Source of the DNA: Devosia sp.
GTDB taxonomy: Bacteria; Pseudomonadota; Alphaproteobacteria; Rhizobiales; Devosiaceae
Assembly (NCBI RefSeq): GCF_030689745.1
Contig: NZ_JAUYGL010000146.1
Location: forward strand, 1 to 60,541
Length of the DNA: 60,541 nt
Direction of reading: 5' to 3'
Position numbers and translations under genes: made by a program. Shown here piece after piece: positions 1 through 8,686 of the stretch. Numbering within the stretch: the first letter of the stretch is position 1; the number at the start of each line of letters is the position of its first letter. Below the pieces are notes generated by a model. It had not been told where the DNA came from. It saw only the letters and a program-made list of their open reading frames with translations, and did not search any database.

Positions 1-237
1 CCGCCTGAACCGGACCTCGCCCAAAAAGCGGATCGTGATGGGCGGCCCTTGGTCCGTTCTATGTCGACAGTTTCTGGCCCAATGGCCGCCCATTACCCGT
101 GTAACCGTAAGCCGAAAGGCCGGGCGGCATTTCGGCACGCCAGAACGCCCATGGTCGACCCCGATGGCCCGATCTGCTCTCTTGGCAATCGCTGCCGGAC
201 GGCCTAGTGTCCGGCCTCCCTATTCGAGACCACGACC

Positions 238-849
238 ATGGATGCCTTCACCCTCCTGACCTTCACTATTGCCTATGCCGTCGCCGTCCTGGTTCCCGGG
301 CCCGGCGTTGCTGCAGTGGTGGCGCGGGCCCTGGGTGGCGGCTTCAAGGGCGCCTTTCCCATGGTGCTGGGCATTCTGGCGGGCGATCTGGCCTATTTCA
401 TTTTCGCCGTCTTCGGGCTGGCGACCATCGCCACCTATTTCGGCCCGATCTTCGTCGTCGTGCGCTGGGCCGGCGCCGCCTACCTGCTCTACGTCGCCTA
501 CAAATTCTGGACGGCCCGCCCCGGCGCCGAACAGATGAAACCCAGGAACGAGGCCTGGCTGAAGACCTTCCTCGCCGGCTTCTCCCTGACCATGGGCAAC
601 CCCAAGACCATCGTGTTTTACCTCGCCATTCTGCCCACGGTTATTCCGCTCGATCAGATGAACCTGGTCGCCTTCAGCGAGCTGACCGCAATTGTGGTGA
701 TTGTCCTGCTGGCCATTGGCTGCGGCTATGCCTGGCTGGCCTCGGCTGCCCGCGACATGTTCCGCAGCGAGCGCGCCCTGGGTCGCCTCAACAAGACCGC
801 CGGGGTCATGATGGCGACCGCCGCCGGTCTGGTCGTCTTCCAGCACTGA
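238..849 (+). CDS. LysE/RhtB-family amino-acid exporter
   Basis: Probable inner-membrane exporter of the LysE/RhtB family, which expels amino acids or related small metabolites; the substrate cannot be read from sequence. The 203-residue length is typical. The PGPG signature lies at residues 20-23, an NPK triad at 121-123 precedes a hydrophobic segment, and about six hydrophobic segments span the protein. The ATG at 238 gives the family-type N-terminus (MDAFTLLTF). The next gene runs the same way but starts 135 bases downstream, so co-transcription is uncertain. Confidence 0.9.
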   Translation: MDAFTLLTFTIAYAVAVLVPGPGVAAVVARALGGGFKGAFPMVLGILAGDLAYFIFAVFGLATIATYFGPIFVVVRWAGAAYLLYVAYKFWTARPGAEQMKPRNEAWLKTFLAGFSLTMGNPKTIVFYLAILPTVIPLDQMNLVAFSELTAIVVIVLLAIGCGYAWLASAARDMFRSERALGRLNKTAGVMMATAAGLVVFQH

Positions 850-984
850 CGCCACCCCCAAGGCGATGGCGCGCGCGGCGCCGCCGCAGCGCACAGGCGG
901 GACATCCTCGCCAGAGTGGCGGCACTGCGCGTGCCACCACGGTTCGAAACACTGCCGGATCGGGCAGCTACCGCATGGAAGAAT

Positions 985-2220
985 ATGCAAGTCTCACAAG
1001 CCAGAATTGCCGGACCGTCCTACGCGATCATCTTCATGGTCAGCGGCGCTCATCTGATCAATGACCTCATCCAGTTCCTGCTTCCGGCGCTCTTCCCGCT
1101 GCTGAAAATGAACTATGAGCTGGACTACTTCCAGCTTGGTCTGCTGACACTGGCGCAGCAGATCACTGCCAGCATATTGCAGCCACTGATGGGGCTCTAT
1201 GGCGACATGCGGCCCAAGCCCTATACGATTGCCGTCTCCCTGCTGATTGTCGCACTGGGCATCGTTCTGCTGGCCATCGCCAACTCGTTCTTCCTGTTGC
1301 TCGTCGCAGCTGCGGTCATGGGCGTCGGCTCAGCCCTGTTCCATCCCGAAGCGTCGCGTATAGCCCGCATGGCATCAGGCGGGCGGCTGGGATTTGCGCA
1401 ATCCAGCTTCCAGGTTGGCGGCAATACCGGCACGGCCCTGGGGCCGCTGGCGACAGCATTGATCGTCTTGCCGCTGGGGCAGATCAGCACAGTATGGTTT
1501 GGGCTGCTGGCCGTGCTCGGTGCCCTGCTGCTGATTCAGGTGGCACGCTGGTACACCAACCACCAGATTTCGATCAGAAACGCGGGCGCGCCCGCGCCGG
1601 TTCGCTCCCCGGTGCCGCGGAAACAACTGATCGTGGCATTTGCCGTTATCGGTGCCTTGCTGCTGAGCAAATACGTCTACATCGAGACGTTCAAGAACTA
1701 CTATGCCTTCTTCCTGATCGAGAAATTCAATCTGCCGGTGCAGGAAGCGCAGGGTTATCTGTTTGCGTTTCTCGCAGCCATCGCCGTCGGCACCTTCTTC
1801 GGTGGCCCGATCGGCGATCGCATTGGCCGCATCAAGGTCATCTGGGGGTCGATCCTGGGCGCCCTGCCCTTTGCCCTCCTGCTGCCGCACATGGACCTGA
1901 TGGCCACCGCCATTCTGAGCATCTTCGTCGGATTGATCCTGTCGTCCGCCTTCTCCGCCATCGTGGTATATGCCCAGGAACTCCTGCCGCAGAAAGTGGG
2001 CATGGTGGCTGGCTTCGTGTTCGGATTCGCCTTTGGCATTGGTGCCCTTGGCGCCGCAGTTCTGGGCGCCGTCGCGGACCAGGTCGGCATCGAATACGTC
2101 TTCAATGCCTGCTCGCTCCTGCTTGTGCTGGGCTTTCTGACCATTCTGCTGCCGAACACTGAAACCACGGTGCCGCCGCTCAACCTGACCAAGGGAACGA
2201 GAAAAGTGCAGCCGGGATAG
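985..2220 (+). CDS. MFS transporter, fosmidomycin-resistance (Fsr) type
   Basis: Twelve-segment major facilitator of 411 residues resembling Fsr, an exporter known from fosmidomycin resistance. Supporting signs are an N-terminal segment with H-L-I-N-D, the HPEASRIA motif near residue 120, and a nearby G-G-N-x-G-x-A-x-G-P-L stretch, both characteristic of this subfamily. I chose the ATG at 985 because the protein from there starts like the family; the open frame extends upstream to 916 without family-like sequence. It converges on the Rnk-like genes. The natural substrate is unknown, and resistance is only a family-based inference. Confidence 0.85.
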   Translation: MQVSQARIAGPSYAIIFMVSGAHLINDLIQFLLPALFPLLKMNYELDYFQLGLLTLAQQITASILQPLMGLYGDMRPKPYTIAVSLLIVALGIVLLAIANSFFLLLVAAAVMGVGSALFHPEASRIARMASGGRLGFAQSSFQVGGNTGTALGPLATALIVLPLGQISTVWFGLLAVLGALLLIQVARWYTNHQISIRNAGAPAPVRSPVPRKQLIVAFAVIGALLLSKYVYIETFKNYYAFFLIEKFNLPVQEAQGYLFAFLAAIAVGTFFGGPIGDRIGRIKVIWGSILGALPFALLLPHMDLMATAILSIFVGLILSSAFSAIVVYAQELLPQKVGMVAGFVFGFAFGIGALGAAVLGAVADQVGIEYVFNACSLLLVLGFLTILLPNTETTVPPLNLTKGTRKVQPG

Positions 2221-2232
2221 GGGTGCCGCTGC

Positions 2233-2258
2233 CCTTGCCCATCGAGCACCGGGCAAGG
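2233..2258. terminator. possible bidirectional terminator hairpin
   Basis: Eight-base perfect stem (CCTTGCCC at 2233-2240 with GGGCAAGG at 2251-2258) and a 10-base loop, between the converging MFS gene and first Rnk-like gene. There is no T tract, so this is a weak call. Confidence 0.35.
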
Positions 2259-2316
2259 CGCAGCGCCAGTGCCCCCGGGGTGTCGGCAGGCTGCCATCGT
2301 CACCACTCAGGCAGGC

Positions 2317-2715
2317 TCAGCCATGTTCCTCGTCACCGACGGAATATACCGCGACCTCGTGCGGCTTTCCGTCCCGGTCGGTCCATTTGATGGTCTGGCC
2401 GCGGCGCAGCCCCAGCAGCGCGGTGCCAATTGCCGAGAAGATGGAGACCCTGTTGTTCCCCTGCTCGCGTGGGTAGGAGAGCCGCAATATCTGCGGCTCG
2501 CCGCCGTCGATACTGACCAGGACGCTCGATCCCATCCGCACCACACCCGGCGGAAACTGCTGATCATCAACGACCCTGGCGCGCCCCAGTTCATACAGTA
2601 GATTGTCGGCCTCGTCAGCGCTGTGACCGGCGCCGCCCATGGCCAGAACCAGCAGATCGTGCCGATCAGACTCGGCCACCATGATCGAGGGAAGGTTCAC
2701 CGGAAAAAATCCCAC
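2317..2715 (-). CDS. Rnk/GreA-C-terminal-like protein, copy 1
   Basis: Member of the GreA/GreB C-terminal (FKBP-like) superfamily of the Rnk type, 132 residues. Rnk-like proteins bind RNA polymerase or modulate nucleotide metabolism; no such activity can be shown here. The C-terminal half has the expected pattern (V-R-M-G-S, then R-L-S-Y-P, then S-I-F-S-A-I-G-T-A-L-L-G-L-R-x-G-Q). The N-terminal half is short and lacks the long coiled coil of true GreA. The GTG at 2715 is preferred because GGGAG lies about eight bases upstream; an internal ATG at 2682 lacks this. It is last of three related same-strand genes. Confidence 0.85.
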   Translation of the reverse strand: MGFFPVNLPSIMVAESDRHDLLVLAMGGAGHSADEADNLLYELGRARVVDDQQFPPGVVRMGSSVLVSIDGGEPQILRLSYPREQGNNRVSIFSAIGTALLGLRRGQTIKWTDRDGKPHEVAVYSVGDEEHG

Positions 2716-2760
2716 AATAGTCTCCCGAGAATGCGTTCAATTGCTGGAACACGGTGCCGT

Positions 2761-3288
2761 TCAGGCGGCGCTTGGTCCTGGATCATCATCGCCCCCGAAT
2801 GGGGCGACGGGTTGGCGCGAACGAGCCGACGAGAATAATTTGGCGGGCTCGGGCAGGTCTCGCCCCGAAATAACCTGCAGGTCCAGGCGGGAGCGCCGCT
2901 GCTCGGGCTGATAGGGCACCGCTTCAATCCGGATCATTTCCTCTGATCCATCCGGCAGTTGTGCCGGTACCGTCTGGCCGGCCGCTGCCCCGATCAGCGC
3001 CAGACCCCTGGGCGAGGTCAACAGCAGGGTGGGTCCGTAAACCGCGTCGTCGGGTCCGCCAATCAACGTGCATTCATCTGCCGCCGCCCCGTCCACGCAG
3101 AACCGGACACGGCTCCTGAGCGTGACCACATTGGCTGGAACATCGGTCGGAAACACGACAATTGCTGCATCAAGCTTGCGGCGGACGATTTCGGCAGCGC
3201 CGGCAAACGGCGCCTCATGCTGCTGCAGCAGACTTTCAAGAAGCGCGAAGCCTCTGGCGGTGAGGACGACTGGAAGCTCGGTGGTCAT
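2761..3288 (-). CDS. Rnk/GreA-C-terminal-like protein, copy 2
   Basis: Second of three tandem Rnk-like proteins, 175 residues and the most diverged. The C-terminal domain retains the fold pattern (V-T-L-R-S-R-V, then T-S-P-R-G-L-A-L-I-G-A-A-A-G-Q). An extra tail of about 45 residues rich in Arg, Ser and Pro follows and is absent from the other two copies. The ATG at 3288 has AGGAG seven bases upstream; an in-frame ATG at 3306 does not. It lies 45 bases upstream of copy 1. Its divergence suggests a distinct partner, but that is inference. Confidence 0.75.
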   Translation of the reverse strand: MTTELPVVLTARGFALLESLLQQHEAPFAGAAEIVRRKLDAAIVVFPTDVPANVVTLRSRVRFCVDGAAADECTLIGGPDDAVYGPTLLLTSPRGLALIGAAAGQTVPAQLPDGSEEMIRIEAVPYQPEQRRSRLDLQVISGRDLPEPAKLFSSARSRQPVAPFGGDDDPGPSAA

Positions 3289-3414
3289 GGAAAACTCCTG
3301 GAACATGAAAGGTTGCCGGCAGCGACACCCCCTGATCCAGAGGCAGTTCGCCTACCAGACCAGGGGAAAACGCCGGTGTTGTGTTTGCCGGAAGACTGGA
3401 GAGCAGCGTTTCAA

Positions 3415-3819
3415 TTATGCCTCCACGGCTGCATGTGCAGGCTGGACTACCGACAGGACCGTCAGCACGTTCTTGCGCCCGTCGCGCGCTTCCCAGGTGA
3501 TGGACTGGCCCGTCCGCAGACCGATGAGAGCGGCTCCCACGGGCGTCAGCACCGAGACCTTGCCTTGGGCGATATCGGCATCAGCTGGATAAACCAGCGT
3601 AACTTCGACCAGATCATCGCGATCCGTCCGATATTGTATGCGTGACCCCATGCGCACGACGTCTTCGGGCAGCTTGGCATCGGGCACCACGCGGGCGCGC
3701 TCCATTTCTATCAGCAGGCTATCGGCCGCCGACGCACTGCCGGCCGCGGCCAGAGCAAGAAGCTGTTGATGCTCTGATTGAGCAACACGAATTTGGGGTC
3801 TGAGAGTATGCGTGCGCAT
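3415..3819 (-). CDS. Rnk/GreA-C-terminal-like protein, copy 3
   Basis: First gene of the minus-strand trio, 134 residues. It matches the Rnk pattern well: an N-terminal helical part (Q-S-E-H-Q-Q-L-L-A-L-A), then E-M-E-R-A-R-V-V, V-R-M-G-S, V-T-L-V-Y-P-A-D and V-G-A-A-L-I-G-L-R-x-G-Q, the conserved core of the GreA/GreB C-terminal domain. The ATG at 3819 has GGAG about six bases upstream; the frame continues upstream but without family-like residues. Copies 1 and 3 are most alike, which suggests local duplication. Confidence 0.85.
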   Translation of the reverse strand: MRTHTLRPQIRVAQSEHQQLLALAAAGSASAADSLLIEMERARVVPDAKLPEDVVRMGSRIQYRTDRDDLVEVTLVYPADADIAQGKVSVLTPVGAALIGLRTGQSITWEARDGRKNVLTVLSVVQPAHAAVEA

Positions 3820-3909
3820 CGTGGTCTCCGCGTGTACGACTAATAGTTGCAGACGGACCTGATGATCCGGCTGACTACAATTGACTGGAAATAGGGGAAG
3901 TCCCAAAAT

Positions 3910-3948
3910 CCCTAAACTTGGCATGCAGGCGCATAGCGAAGTTTAGGG
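3910..3948. promoter_or_regulatory. perfect 10-base inverted repeat upstream of the Rnk-like trio
   Basis: CCCTAAACTT (3910-3919) and AAGTTTAGGG (3939-3948) are perfect inverted copies separated by 19 bases, about 90 bases upstream of the first Rnk-like gene. Half-site centres are 29 bases apart, close to three helical turns. A second palindrome, CCGGAC-TG-GTCCGG, lies at 3963-3976. This may be a regulator site for the trio or a hairpin; no regulator is identified. Confidence 0.4.
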
Positions 3949-4099
3949 CAACTATCCTTCGACCGGACTGGTCCGGCGTTTTACTGCTCTGAGGATGTTG
4001 AAGTTCGGGTTCATGCCAACAAAGGTAAGCTCGAAAAAATTATTGTCAAGCCAGCCTGGATGACATCAGGGTGTGCCGATGCCGTGCTGCGTCCCGGCG

Positions 4100-5365
4100 C
4101 TAGGCCAGTTTACGCAATCCCCAGAATGCCATCGCTCCGGACACGCTCAACAGACCGAGAAAGATGAGCACGCCGCCTGCACCAAATCCCGTGTTCACCG
4201 GCGCCGAAAGCGCCTGGATAATGGCAGCACCGGCAAAAAAGGCCAGATTTACCGCGGAAAGCGCCTTGCCGGCATGTTGGCCCGACACGGCAGCGCGACC
4301 CAGCGCAAACAGCAGGGGCTGAACCGATATGAACGCTCCAAAGGCGATGATCAGCGCCACATCATAGCCCGCAGAGAAACCGTCAACGCCGAACAACCCC
4401 GCGAGCAGACCACCATTGGCTCCTGCCGGCAGCAGGATCAGCATGACGCCTGCCAGGACATGGCCGATGGCCAGCAAGAGGCGCGACCGGCCCATGCGCT
4501 TGTCGACCAACCCGACAACCATGGGCATTACGATCAGCACCAGGGTTAGCCCCAGCAGAACGTTTCCTGTCGCCAGTCTGGACAGGTCCTTGGCCTCCAT
4601 CAGCCACGGCCCGCCCCACATGCCACGCACCCCGATCATCACCGCAAACGACACGAAGGCGAGAACGACGACGCCACGCAGCGCGGGGGAAAGCCCGATC
4701 CTGGCAACTTCCTTGATCTCGGGCCAGACATTGGCTGGCTTATGTGTCGTTGGCCGGACCGGCTTGATAACCAATTGCACAATGATGAGGACGATGAGCG
4801 CAAACAGCGCCGGCAGTCCATAGGCAAGCCGCCAGCCATAGTGCTCGACGACCCAGGCCATCGGACTGGCCGACACCACCATGCCGCTATTTCCCACTGC
4901 CAGAATGAAGGCGGACCAGAGCGCGAACTGGCGCGGATCAGTCGTGCGGGCCGCATAGGTCAGTGGACAAAGCAGCATGCCGCAGCACCCGATACCAAGT
5001 ACCGTTTGAGTGAGTATGAAGCTTGCAGGACCCTGCACCAAGGCCGCCAGCACCGAGCCGACGGCGACCAGTGCGAGCAGCACGGAAACCACTGACTTGA
5101 CGCTATAGCGGTCAAGCGCCACGCCGACCGGGATCTGGCCCAGCGCGAAAGCCAGATGATAAAAACCTGTCATGGCGGCGATATCGCCCGCTGACACCGC
5201 CAGGTCCTGCGCAACCACATCGGCCGAAATGGCCGGCAGCGTCCGGATCAGGTTCGAAATGGTATGCCCCAGTGCCAGCACGGCCAGCGGCAAAGCGAAC
5301 AGCCAGATAGCCGGTAGCGGCAGTTTCTTGTCTGCCGCTATGACGGTATCGACCGGGGATTTCAT
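4100..5365 (-). CDS. MFS transporter, substrate unknown
   Basis: Major facilitator of 421 residues with about twelve hydrophobic segments in two halves separated by a charged loop (around K-P-V-R-P-T-T-H-K-P). The D-R-Y-S-V-K loop between segments 2 and 3 and D-K-R-M-G-R-S between 8 and 9 fit the MFS loop motif. The ATG at 5365 is chosen because AAGTGAG lies upstream and the hydrophobic part follows directly; the open frame starts further up at 5494 with unconvincing sequence. It lies downstream of gntR on the same strand with a 150-base gap, so it could belong to that catabolic locus, but this is not certain. Confidence 0.8.
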   Translation of the reverse strand: MKSPVDTVIAADKKLPLPAIWLFALPLAVLALGHTISNLIRTLPAISADVVAQDLAVSAGDIAAMTGFYHLAFALGQIPVGVALDRYSVKSVVSVLLALVAVGSVLAALVQGPASFILTQTVLGIGCCGMLLCPLTYAARTTDPRQFALWSAFILAVGNSGMVVSASPMAWVVEHYGWRLAYGLPALFALIVLIIVQLVIKPVRPTTHKPANVWPEIKEVARIGLSPALRGVVVLAFVSFAVMIGVRGMWGGPWLMEAKDLSRLATGNVLLGLTLVLIVMPMVVGLVDKRMGRSRLLLAIGHVLAGVMLILLPAGANGGLLAGLFGVDGFSAGYDVALIIAFGAFISVQPLLFALGRAAVSGQHAGKALSAVNLAFFAGAAIIQALSAPVNTGFGAGGVLIFLGLLSVSGAMAFWGLRKLA

Positions 5366-5515
5366 GGAACAATACTCACTTGAAAACACAACGTCGACGT
5401 TTGGCCACCCCCCGCGCACGGCAACCGGCCCGAACTGGCGCGCTAACGCTGCCCCGACACCAATACCCATCCCAACCGCATAATCACAGTCCAACCACCC
5501 GGCAAAATGTCACAT

Positions 5516-6259
5516 TCACAAGCCGTGGCGAATTTCATTGCTCTCGATCCCGACACGGGCCGACGCAATGTGGCGGCGCATCAGCAGTTCGGCCAGGTCG
5601 GCGTCGGCATCTTCTATGGCATCGACAATCCGGACATGCTCGATCAAGGCGCGCTTGGCACGACCGGGCACAATGCGATGTCGCATGCGAAACAGCCGGA
5701 ACAGGGTGTAATATTCGCCACACAGCAACTCGAACAGATGCTGGCTGCGCGACATTCTGGCAATCTTGAAGTGAAAATCCGAATTGGCCGTGGCCTGCCA
5801 ATAGATCATGGCATCGGGCCCCGCGAGCGCCTCGGCATGCGCGGCCAGCATGTTGCGCAGCTCGGCAACCTCTTCCGGCGTGGCGTTTCGGGCGGCCTCG
5901 CGCGCCGCCAGGCCCTCGAGAACCTCGCGAATACGGAACAGTTCACCTGCCATTGCGCTGGAGGGCACAATGACCCGCACCCCCTGGCGGGGGAGACGCG
6001 TTACCAGCTTGCGTTCCTCCAATCGCCGAATGGCCTCGCGCAGCGGTCCGCGGCTGACCCCGTACCGGCTGGCCAGACGGGGCTCGCTCAGCTTGCTGCC
6101 CGGGGCGAATTTCCCCGTAACAATGGCCTCGCTCAACCGCTCAAACAATGAGTCGGCAAGCGATGTGCTCTCGCTATCGATTCCGGCATCGCGCTGGGTG
6201 GGTTCAACCAGCTCGCCCAGTTTGGCCTCAAGAACTGACGTAGCGCTTCTCCAATTCAT
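5516..6259 (-). CDS. GntR-family regulator (FadR/FCD subfamily)
   Basis: DNA-binding regulator of 247 residues. The winged helix spans about residues 37-103 (S-E-P-R-L-A-S-R-Y-G-V-S-R-G-P-L-R-E-A), followed by an all-helical FCD ligand-binding domain to the C-terminus. No ATG lies in its non-overlapping part; the best start is the ATG at 6259, which overlaps the end of prpB by 32 bases in another frame, so the two are probably translationally coupled. As last gene of the tct-prp operon it most likely senses the imported acid or a breakdown product and controls the operon. Confidence 0.85.
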   Translation of the reverse strand: MNWRSATSVLEAKLGELVEPTQRDAGIDSESTSLADSLFERLSEAIVTGKFAPGSKLSEPRLASRYGVSRGPLREAIRRLEERKLVTRLPRQGVRVIVPSSAMAGELFRIREVLEGLAAREAARNATPEEVAELRNMLAAHAEALAGPDAMIYWQATANSDFHFKIARMSRSQHLFELLCGEYYTLFRLFRMRHRIVPGRAKRALIEHVRIVDAIEDADADLAELLMRRHIASARVGIESNEIRHGL

Positions 6260-7103
6260 CAAACAGGGGCTTGTTGACCAGGCGCTGCCGCTCCTTGAAG
6301 CTGGCAACCGGGCCATCTTCATCCAGGCTGCCCTTGCTCTTGAGCTCGCCGAGCGCCGCCTGCATGCCGTAAACCGCCCCCTGCAGCGCGACATTGGCGT
6401 AGAGCACCAGCGAGAAACCCAGTTTGTCGAGCGTCTCAAGCGGCATGATCGGGGTGCGGCCGCCCACCACCAGATTGACCAGTTGCGGTGTGTTCTTGAG
6501 CCGTGCCGGGATATCGCGGATTTCATCGACGCTCTCGGGCGCTTCCACGAAGGTGATGTCGGCGCCGTCCTCGATAAACGCCTGCGCCCGTTCGATGGCC
6601 GCCGCAAAGCCCTGCGTGGCGCGGGCATCGGTGCGGGCAACGATCAGCAGATTGGGGTCCTGCCGGGCATCGACCGCCGCCTTGATACGGCCGCGTGCTT
6701 CCCCCAGGTCCACCACATCCTTGCCCGAAAAGTGACCGCAGCGCTTCGGACTGACCTGGTCTTCGAGCTGAATGGCGCTGGCACCGGCCCGCTCCAGGGT
6801 CCGGATCGTGTGCCGGACATTGAGTGCATTGCCAAAGCCGGTATCGGCATCCACCACAATCGGCAGATCGGTCGAGTCACGGATCGTGGCGGTATGTTGG
6901 GCGATCTCGGGCAGGCTGATAAAGCCCAGGTCGGGCATGCCGAGATAGGTATTGGTCAGCCCGGCGCCCGACAGATAGATCGCCTCAAATCCCAGATCGG
7001 CAATGACGCGGGCGGCCAGTGCATTGGCGGCCCCCGGCATCAGTATCGCGCCACCCCTGTTGAGCCGGGCACGGAAGGCTTTGTTGATCTCATGGTTGAG
7101 CAT
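6228..7103 (-). CDS. prpB: isocitrate lyase/PEP mutase family enzyme, PrpB-like
   Basis: Likely carbon-carbon lyase of the methylisocitrate lyase type (2-methylisocitrate to pyruvate and succinate), 291 residues. The Mg-binding D-A-D-T-G-F-G-N region is at residues 85-92 and the loop K-R-C-G-H-F at 120-125 carries the catalytic cysteine (C122); this K-[KR]-C-G-H form is the lyase signature and argues against a phosphonomutase. It is encoded four bases downstream of the PrpD-like gene. Close relatives act on 2,3-dimethylmalate or other acids, so the exact substrate is unproved. Confidence 0.85.
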   Translation of the reverse strand: MLNHEINKAFRARLNRGGAILMPGAANALAARVIADLGFEAIYLSGAGLTNTYLGMPDLGFISLPEIAQHTATIRDSTDLPIVVDADTGFGNALNVRHTIRTLERAGASAIQLEDQVSPKRCGHFSGKDVVDLGEARGRIKAAVDARQDPNLLIVARTDARATQGFAAAIERAQAFIEDGADITFVEAPESVDEIRDIPARLKNTPQLVNLVVGGRTPIMPLETLDKLGFSLVLYANVALQGAVYGMQAALGELKSKGSLDEDGPVASFKERQRLVNKPLFDELEKRYVSS

Positions 7104-7107
7104 GATG

Positions 7108-8649
7108 CTACTCCAGTCCGCGATCGAAAATGCCCTGGCCGGTGGGCTTGGACGGGGTAACGGCGCCGGTCGGCAGCGCCGGGATCAGGCCGTCCAGCGC
7201 CTTGCTCGACAGACCGGCAAAGCCCTTGGCAGCAGCCAGAAAGCTCTGCCGTTCCCCGTCGCCCAACGCGCCACGGGTCAGCGTCTCGAACTTGCCGACA
7301 TAGTCGGGCCAGGCCCAGGGGTGCGCCCCGTTGGGGTGAGCATCGGCAACCGCGCGTTCGCCGGTTACGGTAGTTCCATCGGCCAGTGTCACGACAATCT
7401 TGCCACCAAAAGCGCGTTTGGCCGGATCAGCGTCGAGATAGCGTCGCGTCCATTCGGGATCTTCCACGGTGCGGATCTTGTGCCATAGCGCCACGGTCGA
7501 CGGGGTGCGGGCGCGCTCGCGCGTATAGCTGTCGACATGGTGCCATTTGCGATCTTCGAGAGCGACAGCCAGAATGTACATGATCGAGTGATCAAGGGTT
7601 TCGCGGCTGGCTTCCGGATCGCTCTTCTGCGGGTCGTTGGCGCCCGTCCCGATCACGTTGTGGGTGTGATGGCTGGTTTCGAGCAGGATCGATTTCACCT
7701 TGCTCAGATCGCCAATCTGCGCCGAAAGCTCGATTGCCAGATCGATCAGCGCCTGTGCCTGATATTCGGCCGAGTGGGCCTTGGTATAGGTTTCCAGAAT
7801 GCCGCGCGGCGCTTCCCCATCGGCCGGCAGATAGACGTCATAGCGACTGTCAGGACCGCCCAGCATCCAGGCGAGAACGGACTCTTCACCCTCGTAGATT
7901 GGCGATGGCGAGGCTTCCCCCCGCATGGCGCGGTCGATGCATTCGATGGCCAGCTTGCCCGAGAAGCCCGGCACATAGGCCTTCCACGAGCTGATTTCGC
8001 CCTTGCGCGACTGACGCGTCGAGAACGACAGATGCACCGCCTGATTGACCGCCTGAAAAATGGTCTCGGTGGGCAGTCCAAGCATCGCCCCGATACCGGC
8101 AGTGGTTGCCGGGCAGAGATGGGCGACATGGTCCTTCTTGTATTGGTGCAAGGAGATGGCTTTGACCAGCGCCACGTGGATCTCATAGGACACCGCGATG
8201 CCGCGAGCCAGCGCCGCGCCATCGAGCCCCATCTGCTGCGCCACCGCAATCAGGGGGGAGATGGCATCGCCGGGATGGGAATAGTCGGCGGCCAGGAATG
8301 TATCGTGAAAGTCCAGTTCGCGCACCGCCGTGGCATTGGCCCAGGCAGCCCATTCGGCATCGACCCGCACCTGGGCTGGCAGGCCATAGACCGTGCCGCC
8401 ACCCTTGCGCGGATGCGCCAGCGCCATGGCGCGCGCCGCGGCGACCGGCGCCCGGTTGATCGCCGCCAGCGCCACGCTGGCATTGTCCACGATGCGGCAG
8501 GCAATCATCTCCACCACATCGGCATCGAGCTGACCGCAATTGGCAGCAAAACTGGCAATATGCCAGGCCAGTTGATTTTCGCGCGGCAGGTTGTCGGCGG
8601 AGGGATGAACTCGAACAGTATGCTTCTTCATCGCAGAGTGGTCTTTCAT
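7108..8649 (-). CDS. prpD: MmgE/PrpD family dehydratase
   Basis: MmgE/PrpD family protein of 513 residues, somewhat longer than many members. Known members dehydrate 2-methylcitrate to 2-methyl-cis-aconitate without an iron-sulfur cluster; others isomerise related acids. The N-terminal helical domain (I-V-D-N-A-S-V-A-L-A-A) and the H-P-G-D-A-I-S-P stretch near residue 125 are recognisable. The ATG at 8649 and another at 8631 are both possible and neither has a strong ribosome site. It sits between tctA and prpB, so it probably starts degradation of the acid brought in by TctABC. Confidence 0.85.
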   Translation of the reverse strand: MKDHSAMKKHTVRVHPSADNLPRENQLAWHIASFAANCGQLDADVVEMIACRIVDNASVALAAINRAPVAAARAMALAHPRKGGGTVYGLPAQVRVDAEWAAWANATAVRELDFHDTFLAADYSHPGDAISPLIAVAQQMGLDGAALARGIAVSYEIHVALVKAISLHQYKKDHVAHLCPATTAGIGAMLGLPTETIFQAVNQAVHLSFSTRQSRKGEISSWKAYVPGFSGKLAIECIDRAMRGEASPSPIYEGEESVLAWMLGGPDSRYDVYLPADGEAPRGILETYTKAHSAEYQAQALIDLAIELSAQIGDLSKVKSILLETSHHTHNVIGTGANDPQKSDPEASRETLDHSIMYILAVALEDRKWHHVDSYTRERARTPSTVALWHKIRTVEDPEWTRRYLDADPAKRAFGGKIVVTLADGTTVTGERAVADAHPNGAHPWAWPDYVGKFETLTRGALGDGERQSFLAAAKGFAGLSSKALDGLIPALPTGAVTPSKPTGQGIFDRGLE

Positions 8650-8686
8650 AAATCAGGCAGTGAAGCTGGCCCGCGGGCCAGCTCGA

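Noticed and set aside
1..93. Minus-strand frame open to the left edge from an ATG at 93
   Set aside because: Only about 31 codons are visible, with no ribosome site or recognisable sequence; it could be the 5' end of a gene outside the window but cannot be supported.
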